Assembly (NCBI GenBank): GCA_000320545.1
Contig: ADNK01000645.1
Location: 1-25,129, forward strand
DNA: 25,129 nucleotides
Reading direction: 5' to 3'
From: Bigelowiella natans CCMP2755
Lineage: Eukaryota > Cercozoa > Chlorarachniophyceae
Part shown: positions 7,584 to 18,569 of the stretch, in pieces
Layout: the number at the start of each line of letters is the position of its first letter
Numbering within the stretch: position 1 is the stretch's first letter
Notes under the pieces: model-generated
What the model saw: the letters and a program-made list of their open reading frames with translations, nothing else
Database searches by the model: none
Told to the model about the DNA's origin: nothing
Made by a program: the position numbers and the translations under genes

Positions 7584-9280
7584 ATGAGTACGAGGGGAAG
7601 TATCGCAAATAAAGGAGTGAAACGAGCTCTCTCACCAAGACGATCCTATGATGAAATGGTCATTCTAATTCTAATCAAATACATTAGCAATGTTCTGATA
7701 TTGAATGTCATTTAACGTTTCTGTGTTGTCATAGAGAAGTCGATTCCGTCGCAGATTAGCAGTAGAGAAGCGTGAAGGTGTAAATTTGTTGAGATGGGAA
7801 ATCGGGCACCTAGCAGAAGAAAAGATGATGCAAGTGAGCGTAGGAAAACTGCTATTGGAAGCTGGTCTCTTAGAAGAATATAGGAAATTACAAGGAGAAA
7901 TATCAAGACTTAATGACGAGTATGAGAAGAAATCAAACGAATTGATGGCTCTGGAAAACGAAGCTGCCAAGATGGAGATGGAGTTGAAAGAGGAGGATGA
8001 AAGTGGAACAAATATATCCAGAAATCCCGTGGAGAGTGTAAGCAGTAAAACAAAGGAGTTGGTAGTGAAGCTCATGCAAAATATTGTTGAAGAACCTTCT
8101 GGGGATGATATTTCAGTGTCTGAGGATGAAGAGAGCTATTCGGATGAAGCTGGACAAGACGATAATGCATCAATAGGTAATGAAGACATTGACTCTACGC
8201 CAGAAGGTAGTTCATACTTAAGAATATTGAGAACCTATGTACAATCTCAAATAAGATCAACTTTCAGGTAAATCAGAATGGCTGCAGCTTGCGAGGCAGG
8301 CATCCTCAATGACAGCTAGCTTACATCAACATCTGAAAGACTTAGTTAAATGGGAAGTTGATGCAGAAATTGGAGGAGTGAAATCCGTACGTATGACACG
8401 TATGGCTGGTCACCGACTTATTATTTGTAAGCAGATGGAAGAGCTCCAAAAGGCCTCACTCGATTGGTTGGATAAAGCCACCAGCCATAACGTTCAAAAT
8501 CCACTTGTCTTATTAAATGGACCCAGGGGAAGCCAAGTATCTTCCATGCTAGAAATTTTCAAAAGGGAAGCAATAACCCGTGGAGTAAAGATGATTATAT
8601 GTGAACTTCATGCAGCTCGTACCGTGGAAATGTATTTGTTAAAAGGCGGAGCATACTTTGGATATACTTTGACCTTAAAAGGATTTGATCCAAACAACAT
8701 TGAAGAGTTCGTACTTTTGAGGGAGAGAAATCCTAATGACATATGGTATCTTGTTCAAAGCGTACAAGAAATGAATCCTGTGCAGTTACCGTTCACACTT
8801 GGGGTGCCAACCTTTCTTGCAGTTGAAACGAACAGTAAACAAACGTTAGAAAAATTAGAGAAGACTGCGACCAAAAATTTTGCCATGCTAAAACGTTCAA
8901 TGCCTCAATGGAGCCCGGAGACTAATCGATCAGTTTCTCAGCTGTTAGACTCGTCTAAAAATGTTGTGAACAAGAAACCCACTCAGTTGTCGAATGGCCG
9001 TAAAATATCTTCAAAAAGTCATGGTTTCACTATACTTTCGCCGATTACATATAAGCGTTTGAAAGGGACAAAATTAAAGTCTGGACAGCGCGCATTTGAA
9101 TGCAACTACTGCAGAAAAATTTGTACGCAACGTAGCAATATTGTAGCACATATTCGAACTCATACAGGGGAGAAGCCATTCGAGTGCGTTAAATGTCGTA
9201 AAGCGTTCTCTCAAAAAAGCAATTTGAAAAGACATATAAGGGCTCACGGATATAAATACGAGGATCTGTATCGTACCTAG
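7584..9280 (+). CDS. Coiled-coil protein with two C-terminal C2H2 zinc fingers
   Basis: Model: exons 7584-7658, 7735-8206 and 8268-9280 with introns of 76 nt (GTCATT...CATAG) and 61 nt (GTAGTT...TTCAG). Phases match and the total is 519 residues. Start: ATG at 7584 (MSTRGSIANKGVKRALSPRR); the codons before 7735 are blocked by TAG, so a 5' exon is required. Residues 20-50 are very basic, about 55-110 is a charged coiled coil (LLEEYRKLQGEISRLNDEYE), and about 140-180 is acidic and disordered. Residues 183-400 form a globular domain I do not recognise, with LVLLNGPRGSQVSSML resembling a P-loop but lacking the GK[ST] needed for nucleotide binding. Two canonical fingers (CX2CX12HX3H) near 458-480 and 486-508 are joined by a TGEKPF linker, so DNA binding in the nucleus is the likely role. 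It stops with TAG and converges with the phosphatase gene. The first donor, GTCATT, is the weakest point. Confidence 0.8.
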
Positions 9281-9749
9281 AGTTGTATCGTCAATTCATT
9301 TCTTCCTCAACAAAAACTTAAATGCAATAATTGTCCATTGTAGTAAATTTATTAACTTAGATAACTTATTGAAACAAAAGAAAGACAGAGATAATCGTGA
9401 TGATAATGCTACAAAAATATCAAATATTCAAATTTAGTCCATAAATGAACATCAGAAAGCAGAAGCTCAAGGCTGAGAAACAATTGCATCAATTGATCAC
9501 AATTGATGACACCTTTAAACCTACTTGCACATGCATGCAATTACGTCAACGGGAATAGTTGCGTAAGTGCACAATACAATGTGAATGAAGCACGTATTTT
9601 GTGTACTAGCAGCGTCCAATGCGGTCACATTTCAGTGCTTTGAAATTGCGTCATCGGTGCACGACACATGCACATGTCATCGCACCCATGCATCTTCTCT
9701 AGTCTACTTGTGTGTGAGATAGCGTGTGAGCTATTAGATCGAGTACACG
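9281..9749. other. Convergent 3' spacer
   Basis: This 469-bp AT-rich stretch lies between the stop codons of two converging genes, so it holds both 3' UTRs. Near 9490-9510 there is a short inverted text (ttgcatcaattgatcacaattgat). I see no ORF, RNA gene or long repeat. Confidence 0.6.
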
Positions 9750-11450
9750 TCATATATCTGGATCAGATTTCACAATCCAAAAGCTTTCACGAAAACTGCC
9801 AGTGAGCATGTGAGCTTCGACATGCAAATGTGTTGCGTTCACCGCCTCTACCGTTGTGAACCCAAATGTGTCGGTGTACGAGTAGTTTTTCCTAAGCACC
9901 CGTGCTGCACATCCAAGGCTTCCATTTTCTTCGTAACCATGTGGAAATCTTCTTGTGGAGAAGTCGCAGCCTTGAGAGTACCTCGTTGCAGACCAATCGG
10001 GCTGAGGCGAGTCCCATTTCTCTACTTGAGCAGCTCCCCCATTTCCAATCATCAGGTAGGCCGGGGCCCTCGGGTTGACGTATACGTCCTCTACTCTTCC
10101 ACCTATTTCCCTTGCTAGAGGATGAGCCTGGACTGTAAAATTCACGACAGGATGGATACGTTCATAGCCATGCTCATGCCCAGTGACAACCAGATCCACT
10201 CCTGCAGATACCAAGAGTGGCTCTATTTCCTCTCGTAGGCTTTCGTGTGAATATCCCGCCTCGGAGCAGTAGTAGGGGCGGTGCCACACTGCTATAAGCC
10301 ATGGGGTACGAGTGCGATTTGTTGCTTTAAGAGATGTAACTATGAATGAGTGCTGTGGGGAGTCCTTGCTCGTATCGTGCTCGCTAGAAATCATAACAAA
10401 TCTAATTCCTCCAGTTTCAAAGGAGTACCAAAAGGGAGGGTTTGCCACCCCTCTCTCCTCTACACGAGCGGATGGCTGCCGCGATTGATGGGTCATTGGG
10501 TATCGATGTGTCACTGCCGTCCAGTTGTACCATGCCTCATGGTTACCAACCCCTATCTGGTATGGGTAGCGTCTGGTGAACGGTTCGTGAATCTGTCAAA
10601 TGTGCGCAATCAGTACGACGATGGTGATCACTAAATCATGCCTGCGATGGGAAATGAATTACCTGGCCATATAGGTCCCACAGAGGTTCAAATTCATCGT
10701 CTTTCGACACGTTCAGAAGTGGGATCTGGGTGTCCATTCCAGCGTAGCTGACATCCCCAGCGTGCACTGCCACGTCAATCAAGAGATCTTCCGCTCGCTC
10801 AGAAAGAACCTTCCAGGTATAAAACCCTAGGGGCATGATTGAACCGACATCGGCTGTCAATGCAGCTTTGATTGGCATATTTCCAGGTTTAGGTGGCACA
10901 TGTGCGACTTCCACCTCGCTCATGCTGCACGAGTCATCTTCGCCACCTCCCATCGACCTCACACCTACAGCGTATGAGACCGACGTACCAGGACGTAGTC
11001 CGATAACTTTAGCTGTGTGGATGTGAGCATCGGACGATGGCCACCAGCGCTTAGGAGTCTTGTACGAGTAGGTCGTTGCCTTAACAGTTCGGACGACCAC
11101 TCCAGCCGCATCAAGAATAAATACTCGGCTCTGGTTGCAACGCAAATGAGTTACCCACGTTATTTGAATCTCCTGCGAGTTTCTTCCGAGTGCAAGGTGT
11201 ATTTCACGAGGACTTCCTGGTATATAATAACAAATATTGCTCACACGTTAATAAGCCCTGCAACATCAAATTTACGTTTACCGCTTGGTAACTCTTCTTC
11301 CGACGATTTTCTCTCAATGTATAGGGCAGCCTGTCGCCAGGCTATATCTGGGCCGACATTATGATCGGATGGAGCCAGAGCTCGGAGGCATGGTTCGATT
11401 TTTTCGTAAGCGATGAGGCAGAGGAGAGCAAGAACGGATGCTGGTCCCAT
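9750..11450 (-). CDS. Purple acid phosphatase, secreted (metallophosphoesterase)
   Basis: Model on the minus strand: exons 11450-11282, 11216-10663 and 10592-9750, introns of 65 nt (GTAAAC...ACCAG) and 70 nt (GTAATT...GACAG), total 521 residues. The ATG at 11450 gives a signal peptide (MGPASVLALLCLIAYE). An N-terminal fibronectin-III-like domain (REIHLALGR..., QITWVTH...) precedes the catalytic domain, the layout of plant-type purple acid phosphatases. All metal ligands are visible: D179 in ADVG, D211 and Y214 in GDVSYAG, N258 in GNHE, H345 in VWHRP, and H380 and H382 in GHEHGYER. The usual first motif is GDxG; here Ala replaces the Gly, but the ligand Asp is kept. The family uses a dinuclear Fe-metal centre to hydrolyse phosphomonoesters at acid pH, usually extracellularly or in vacuoles. 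Several N-x-S/T sites fit a secretory route. It is divergent from the large gene at 11713 and could share its promoter region. Confidence 0.93.
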
Positions 11451-11712
11451 CGGCGTAGGAAGATTCTGCCAAACTCTCCGTGCGACAAGGGCAACCGTAC
11501 GTCGTAAATGTGAAATAGCCTTTGAAGCATGTAATTCCACACAATTCTGACACAGCGACACAGAATTAACAGCTTTTACTTACGAAATCCCCTCGATTAT
11601 TCGGTACGGATGATGTTGCTGGAGACGCTGATGTCGCGCCACGTTATCATGCTGCCGAAAATTCTTCATCACCCGTGTCAACCCATTTAGGGTGCTGCCG
11701 GAGCGAGCCGCG
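11451..11712. promoter_or_regulatory. Divergent promoter region
   Basis: Only 262 bp separate the start codons of the phosphatase (minus) and the large helical-protein gene (plus), so both 5' UTRs and promoters must lie here or extend into upstream exons. No clear TATA box is visible. GAGCGAGCC and GGCTCG flank the plus-strand ATG (11713) so that it sits at the edge of a short potential stem-loop, followed by CGATCG-CA-CGATCG. Confidence 0.5.
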
Positions 11713-13655
11713 ATGGCTCGCGCTCGATCGCACGATCGGAAAGAGAGCAAGATGTTCCTGGAGATGATGTAATGGCTCCGTTGATGAAAGTGAATCTTTT
11801 GGTAATCTGTGATGTGTTCTCAGGGATGGTATCAAAAGCACCTCTGGCCTGGTTCGTCAGTACAATATCTATACCTTTGATCTAGAGAGTACTGCTGAAG
11901 GCCAAAGAACATTCGGTAAATTTACGGAGGACTTGAAATGGAAGGTGAACAAGTTCAAAGAGTTCCTGAAGATGTACCCAAAACATATCTCAACGGGACG
12001 AGATGAATTGTTGGAATATGGCTTCCTGGCAAGGTTAAGAAGTTTTGATAAGGGATTGTCCTTAGACATATTCAACGCGCTCTACGTTTTGGTGCAAGAG
12101 TCTCTTCGCTCTTTCAACTTCAATATGGATCAAATTCTCGGGGCATTAGAAAAATATATCACATTCGTTGATTGGGATATATTCAAGGATAAGTCGCTGA
12201 TGTTTATTGGATTTTGTAAGAAATTGCTTCAAAAGATTGACGAAAATGGTAAAAATATGGACGAGTTATCACGGAAAAACTTTGACCAAGTCCAATCCAT
12301 ATTCAAATTACTTCAAAAAGTGCTACTGGTTGTTCAGTACCTGCAGGAGAAGCTGTGGACAAATAAGACCCTTAAACCAGGGCTGTACGAGGAACTTCAG
12401 AAACTCGTGAGAGATCTATTTAAAAAAGAGTACACGAAAAAAGGAGCGTTCTTTCCCTTCCGCTATCATGTTGATTGCCTAACACAAATTCTTAAGAGGA
12501 TGCGTGACAAGAAAACCGCGGTAGACAAGGCTGTTAAGACCGGCACACGCATATTCTGGGGCATGGCTGGTGTCGTTCAGCTAGCTCACCCACTAGTCAA
12601 CTTTCGAATCGATGCGCGATCTTTCAAAGAAGGCTGGAAATCGCTAAAGAAGGCATTTAGGCTGAAGAACGGTCCCCAGAAGGAGTGGTTTGGCATGATC
12701 GACAACCTGCGGATCGCTGCGCTCGTACTACTGCGCAAGAGCCGAGATGCGGACTTCCACCGACTCACTAAGACAGTGACAACTGATCGTAAAGCAACAA
12801 TTGACCGCGACAATAGATCCATTATTTCGGCCGATAAAGCCGAGTCGCTGTTTCAGCTTGCCTGTGATGCGATCCTCGAAAGGCTGCAGCAGGAGTGCAA
12901 GGTTAGCAATGGCAACGACAAGGATCATCGCCACATCTACTATGGTGCCATAAATCTCATTATAGATACAGAGCGCGCATCGGAAGAAGCTGGCCGAGAC
13001 AACGCTTGGATATTACGTCTGTGCCTCAATCAGCTCAGTGCGTTCATAGAAAGCTACAATGCCTTCACCAAAAGGCAGCATACGAAAGCTTCCAAGAAAA
13101 GTGAATCAAACCCCGGCGGCAGGCTAGACTCTCTTCTCCAAATCGCCATCCAGGCGCAATGCGAAATGACAACAAAGCAGACTCGATTAGAGTATTTCCC
13201 GCCAGTATCAGCCTCGACAAGTAGCCCGATATTTGATAAACTCCTGAAACCCCACCTCGACAACGCCAGGCGAAACAACGCCGAAATAGCGTTGAACGAG
13301 TATAAGGCCTTTACGGAGACGTACAGTCGGCAGGGCATGGACCTTATGGCCTGCTTTTCCGACGTGGAGAGCCAGCTCTACGAGGGCCTTACTTCGACCA
13401 TCACGGATCAGATGTGTGTCCTTCGTGGCGACTTTGAAGCCCGCCGGAAAGAGCTGCTGCACGATTTTGCTTGGGTCATAGACACCAAGCTGCAAGAGAG
13501 AGACGCGTCGCTAGAGGAGATAATAAAGAGCTCACACGAGCACTCCACGGAAAAGGTCATCCGGAAAGTGAAGGATGTTGGGGAGGCACTCGGAAAAGGC
13601 CAGAAGAAAATACACGACGATGTGAAGAGGTGATAAATATAGCTATCAATTACGA

Positions 13656-13700
<45 letters not shown>

Positions 13701-16391
13701 TACATAAACCAAAAAATATCCCACGAGCATTAGCATTTCACTGTATGGCAGATATTTGTCTAATTGCGTGTAAAAGAAGAAGGGGGTGGACAGACATGTG
13801 ACTCCGTCTTTGGTACTACGCTCACTTTTTCAGGATACAAGTCAAGGTTGAGAATGTCGCGGAGAAAATCGTGAATGTCGGGGAGAAAGTCGAGAAGCTA
13901 CTCGGAATCTCCACAAAGAATGCTGACAAAGAGCGTGACCCCTTGATGAAGGATATTCGTTCGGTGGAGCAACTTGTCGCAGCTATTAACAACGCGAACA
14001 AGAGCGAGGGCAAACACCGCAACAGCCTCAACATCTACTTTTTCTACGCGCGTGCCTTCGTGTATCAATTCGTACTTCTGCCTCCTACAACTTTACACAT
14101 CGGTCATATCATGGAGTATGCCCAGCTGGCAAAGATGAAGGTAACACGTGATTCATTACTTCTATCGTAACTCATCGGCTTTGGCCACTATCTTGGAAAT
14201 GAATAATACAGATATCTTCTCTCTCCCCGCCCCCCCCCCCCCCTCTCTCTCTCTCTCTCTCTTTATATCTTGTGTGTGTTTGTGTGAGTGTTTGAGAATA
14301 CATGCGTGCACTTTCAGGTGCAGCCCAATGCTAACGGAGGATATCAGAAAGTATTCGTGGACATTTATTTTGACTCATGGGTTGCTAAGATAAGGTATGC
14401 ATTCGTTATGTACCCTGTGCGAAATGAGCGGGTCTTAGTATATTTTACGTATTTACTATCAACGAAGGAACGAACTCAATACTCACATCTCTTCTTCTCC
14501 TACTATCTACTTCGCGATCTCATAGTGCCGCCATTGACTCTCCGCACGCTGCCGTGCGTATAGTGAGAGGTTTCAGATGCGTCCTAGAAGTAATAGACGT
14601 TAGGCCGTACTTCCGAGGAGACCCAAGCCCTCTCAAGAAAGCCGGAGAACTGCTACTTCGCCTTCTTCCTGAAAGCTCCGACGACTTCACCAGGAGCACA
14701 TTCCAGACCCATCGTCCTACACTGCTCGCCCTTAGTCTTGTACTAAAAAACATCGCAGCTGTCGCCCCAGGCGACAAATTCTCACAGCTTCATGTTCACG
14801 AGCAGCAAGAAGCCAAGGGCTTTTTCGCATGCTTGAGCAGAAAGCTGAAGAAAATGGAAAAATCGCGTCATTGGGAGTTCATCGCACGGAGCATAGAACT
14901 CCGCCGGCGTATGAGGCTCATGAGTAAGCAGCTGACAGGCCTTGAGAGTTTGAGATTAGGCATGCTTAGTCTTTCGAAGATGTACAACGGCGCGCTTGAC
15001 TTCATGAACTTAAGCGAAGTTGAGGAAGGATTACGCGGCTTAGGAGTCCTAGCTTCTGGCGGCGACGAAAACCGATGGAGTGGTTTCAAGCCCTGGATAA
15101 CAATAGCCAGCATCCCACAAAAGATGTGGAATTGTTTAGTACGCATTCCTGGAGAGCTCCTCGACTTTCTCAAATATGCGGCAATCTTAGTGCAGCTGGG
15201 TAACATAAGCAACCTCGAGATTGATGCGGTGGAAGGGGGGAAGAAGTGTTCAGAAGCCCTGAAGAAGATTCAGCGGCGATGCTGCGAAGAAATCGTAAAT
15301 ATGACGAAAAAGGCAGTCGATGAAATCGATATTGATGTGACGAAACCTCTCAAGATCACCGCACTCAGAAAGGTGCAAGAGTCATGGGAGAGACTCGTGC
15401 GACTGGGCACACGTGTTGAGCAGAAGGTGAAAGATGAGGTATGGAAAAGTATCCTATCCAAGCTCTCTAAACTCAAACCAAAGTTCTTCTCGAAGTGGCT
15501 CAACGAACTCAACAGTAAGTTGTTTCACCATGTAGAGAAAAAGTGCATCACTCGCATCGCGGGTCCTGCTACTAGGAAGCAAAAAAAACATTCCCACACG
15601 CTCAGATGAATAGCCCTCATGATTTTGAATCCTAACTATTACTGTTATCTCTTGTCATTAGAAACCTCTCTCGCTTCATTTGCATATATGTTATGTCGCT
15701 GGTGTACATCTTTCCGTAGGTATTCGGCGGTGGTGGGATGACATCCTCAGAGAACCGAGCAAGAAAGGAGTATCCCTTTTCAACTTAGTAGAAAAGCTTG
15801 CCTTAAGCAAGGCCTTTGAGAAATCCCCTCTAGCCTATTCCCATAGCTACGACGACAGCGATGATCTGTTCATAAAGTGTGAAGGTGATACTCCTCAAGC
15901 AGAAATCAAAGCTGCATTCAAACCGATTGGGTTGATGAAACAGCCATCGCAGACAATGAGTTTAGGCTTCGACGGGATAGGGAAAACCCCAACCAACACG
16001 AAGAGAGGGAAGTCATCGGGTGAGAGACCCAACAATGAATCTGAGAGAGCCATATCTGCCTGCGACGTCGGAAAAGAAGAAACAGAGGAAAGTTCCATCG
16101 ACTTGCCCAAGTTTCTGATCGAGTAAGAACAAACCTTTTGATAAAAGTTATTGTGGCGGTGAACTCACAGCTCTAAAATGCCGTCACTAGGCTCGGAATA
16201 GGTTTCATCCCCTTCGTTGGGCCTGGCTTCTTCATAGTCCAGAACATGCAAAACGGTAAGAACGATCAAGGATATATGTTGCTAAATGGCAATACAATTC
16301 ATCAATGATGACGACTTCAAAACATTGTTTCTTTCAAATAGGCGAGTATCGATGGGCGGTAGCGAACGCGACTTCCTTTCTCCTCGGTTGA
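11713..16391 (+). CDS. Large helical protein with a C-terminal membrane segment, family not recognised
   Basis: Model: exons 11713-11768, 11824-13629, 13834-14140, 14318-14394, 14526-15514, 15720-16122, 16191-16255 and 16342-16391. Introns are 55, 204, 177, 131, 205, 68 and 86 nt, all GT-AG, and all phases match, giving 1250 residues to TGA at 16389. The donors include two GTAAGA and one GTAAGT. The start is MARARSHDRKESKMFLEMM. The protein is almost all alpha-helical and rich in K, L and E, without a catalytic motif that I can identify. Segments that could serve as search probes are YGFLARLRSFDKGLSLDIF, FPFRYHVDCLTQILKRM and WFGMIDNLRIAALVLLRKS. They remind me, from memory only, of ARM/HEAT-like regions in large STAND-type proteins. 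Exon 6 ends in an acidic disordered tail; exon 7 encodes LGIGFIPFVGPGFFIVQ, a Pro/Gly-broken hydrophobic stretch suited to a membrane hairpin. If the donor at 16387 (G|GTTGAT) is used instead of the stop, the frame continues into the DysF exons downstream. A second option is an exon from about 16482 that adds 14 codons and ends in TAA. Confidence 0.75.
13661..13696. repeat. (AT)18 microsatellite in an intron
   Basis: An uninterrupted AT dinucleotide run inside the second intron (13630-13833) of the large gene. It is long enough to form a cruciform or be length-variable. Confidence 0.95.
14230..14262. repeat. Poly-C tract followed by (CT)n, intronic
   Basis: Fourteen C residues run into a CT repeat ending at about 14262, inside the third intron (14141-14317). 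A GT-rich stretch follows. The strand is a strongly pyrimidine-biased tract ahead of the acceptor at 14317. Confidence 0.93.
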
Positions 16392-16664
16392 TCCATGCTC
16401 GTTAGTACAACACTGAAGGAATTTTGTTTCATTTCTTTGATCGACATGGTCTCTGGCAATGTCTGGGTCTTTTGGCAGATTCGATGCCGAAGATCATGGG
16501 CAGACACAAGCTCGTTTCGCACTAAAATGATTTCATTCTGCCCACATATGTGGACGCACATACATATGTCACGAGGGGTGCTAGGGTCATGTGAGAGAGT
16601 GGGACAGGGTGTAGGGCTGAATATCTGCATGTTTACGTGTTTGTTGAATTTATTTAAGCGTGGG

Positions 16665-16691
16665 CGCGCGCGCGTGCGCGTGTGTGTGTGT

Positions 16692-16741
<50 letters not shown>
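16665..16741. repeat. Compound microsatellite (GC)n(GT)n(GA)n
   Basis: gcgcgcgcgtgcgcg, then a GT run, then a long GA run from 16691 to 16741 with one AAA interruption. It lies between the TGA at 16389 and the next exon-like segment, so it is intergenic or in a 408-nt intron depending on the gene model. Confidence 0.95.
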
Positions 16742-16747
<6 letters not shown>

Positions 16748-16794
16748 TTCCCTCTATTCTCACCCACTTGTCCGTACTCACTTACACTCTATAG

Positions 16795-18569
16795 ACGTAT
16801 ACGGCCTGAGGGCATTACAGCACTCGATTCGGTATGCAGCCAAGGCGAGGGCTGCGAAAGGTTGCCCATCCATGCATTATTAAACAGAATTCTTAAATGA
16901 TTCCATGTTTTCTTTGTGCTATTTTAATAAACTTTGTGAAATCTCACACCGAGTCCTTTCTGTGTAGGATTTTTCAAACCAAAGTTTCTGAAGGCAGCGG
17001 CAGAGACCCTAACAGACGGTGGGTTTCTTCCCGATTTTCCTCTCTCACGGGAGCAAATAAGTAAACGAAGGTTTTCCTTTGGATAAACTGATGCGTATGA
17101 CCTATATCCTGCTCGGCTCATAAAGTCACATGAATTTATGTTGTTTGTGACAGCACCTACACAATACAACTTATCTTTGACAGACAAAGAGATGCTTGGT
17201 CTTATATGTCCTTTCTATTTTTGCTTCCCTTCTCATTCTGCTGCTGGGCCTCCACCTAGCGAGAATCATAAAAGGCACCGCAACCGTCGTAAAGAATTGT
17301 TTAACGTCGCCCTCATCGGCAAAAACCAAGAAGACAGCGACTTTCAATGACCCCCTTGTTATCAATGAGGCTGCATCCTCGAAGGAAATCCTTGACAGCA
17401 GCGCCAGCGATAAGGAGGTTGTGGAGCTTGAAATTCCTGATATAAAGGCGCTTTCAGAGGTGTATGACTGGAACAGCGTGCTTCACAGCAGATCTGTGAT
17501 CCAAGCTCTGGTGGCTCCTTTTGATACGCCAGATTTTCCGAAACTTCAAAAAAAGAAGATACTCCTCGAAGATGTCGTCGATAAAACAGAGCTCACTGCG
17601 CTTGCATTCGTGCCCGATCTCCGTCATCTCGAATCTCCATGCATTCGCAAGCTACGCACACTGGAAGAACATACCACAAGGAAGCAATTGCAGGTCATTT
17701 GGGTGCCTGCCGGAAAACAACAAAAGAGTGTCTTGAGGACGGAAAAGGATGATGATGATACAAAGGAAATGCAGAAGCAAGATGAGGAAAAAGGCAGAAC
17801 AGGGGAGGGGAACGGGAAAGGGACACACGTACCAGAGAATGCGACACGAAAGACTATGAAGAAGAAGAAGAGAAAAAAAAAAATAAGGAAAATGAAAAAG
17901 GAGATCAGGAAGGAAGGAAAGCATGAGGAGGAGAAGAAGGACGGTGATCAAACGATCAGGACTAACAAGGTAGAAGATGGCAAGAAGAGGATTGCTGCTA
18001 AGAAAACCGAACGATGGTATGTCCTAAATATTGCGGATAAGGATGTGTCTCGCTTGAAGGAAAGCTTCCAGCTCACAGAATCCAATAGTCACAATGTGGT
18101 GTTCATTTCGCGAGAAAAGGGTGTGCTTCGTGAGGGAGTGATGGAAGAGTGTTATGAGAACCAGCGCTTCTATTTATCAACTGGTTGGGATAGAAAACTT
18201 TTCTCCACCGATCCTTTCCCCTACGGCGATACTAATGAAGAATACCAGCCAAAATTTTTGGATAATTTATATTTGAAAAGACTAAGTGACCAGAATATAA
18301 ACATGCCCAAATGGAGGTGGGCAAGTAAATTATTGAAAGAAAGATGGGAGTATGCTTTTGACTTTCCAAATTCGCGATTCCCATACAACTTCTACCCTTC
18401 ACCACGGCAATGCTTTGTAAGAAGACGATTACGAAAACGCCTGAGGGAGAGAGTTGATACAAAATGGCTGAGCCTTGTTAGAGATACTTCAAGTGCGCAT
18501 GAAGGGGTAGCAGTCGCCTTCAAGCATTTACAAAACCTTAGATCCGATAGATTAATTTTCATTTCATGA
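16795..18569 (+). CDS. Membrane-anchored DysF (dysferlin/peroxin-type) domain protein
   Basis: The certain part is the long exon ending at TGA 18567, open from about 17184. It begins with a hydrophobic helix (CLVLYVLSIFASLLILLLG, then LHLARIIKG), followed by a disordered, Lys/Glu-rich linker (about 17750-18000, including a run of ten A) and a C-terminal DysF module. DysFN is YENQRFYLSTGW followed by DRKLFSTDPFPYGD near 18150-18235; DysFC is PKWRWASKLL, then RWEYAFDF, ending in VRRRLRKRLRER near 18305-18450. These match the Trp-rich WxxEVYENQR...GW and W.W...W...GWxYxxxF...RRR pattern of dysferlin, TECPR1 and the Pex30/Pex23 peroxins. In peroxins the domain sits on ER-membrane proteins that shape membranes and regulate peroxisome formation. 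No ATG starts the long exon. Upstream exon candidates in phase are 16795-16860 and 16968-17070, joined to 17192. These may connect to exon 8 of the preceding gene. Exon ends upstream of 17192 are tentative. Confidence 0.75.

Noticed and set aside
8461-8560. P-loop ATPase (LLNGPRGSQ) in the zinc-finger protein
   Set aside because: The sequence lacks the GK[ST] of a Walker A motif and no Walker B follows, so nucleotide binding is not supported.
16395-16883. Plus-strand ORF of 162 codons with a long Arg-Glu run
   Set aside because: The Arg-Glu tract is the GA microsatellite, there is no ATG-led homologous content, and only 16795-16860 of it looks exon-like, in a splice context.
17138-17350. Small ORF starting at ATG 17138 as the start of the DysF gene
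   Set aside because: It is in a different frame from the membrane helix and DysF module and stops at 17350 without recognisable content.
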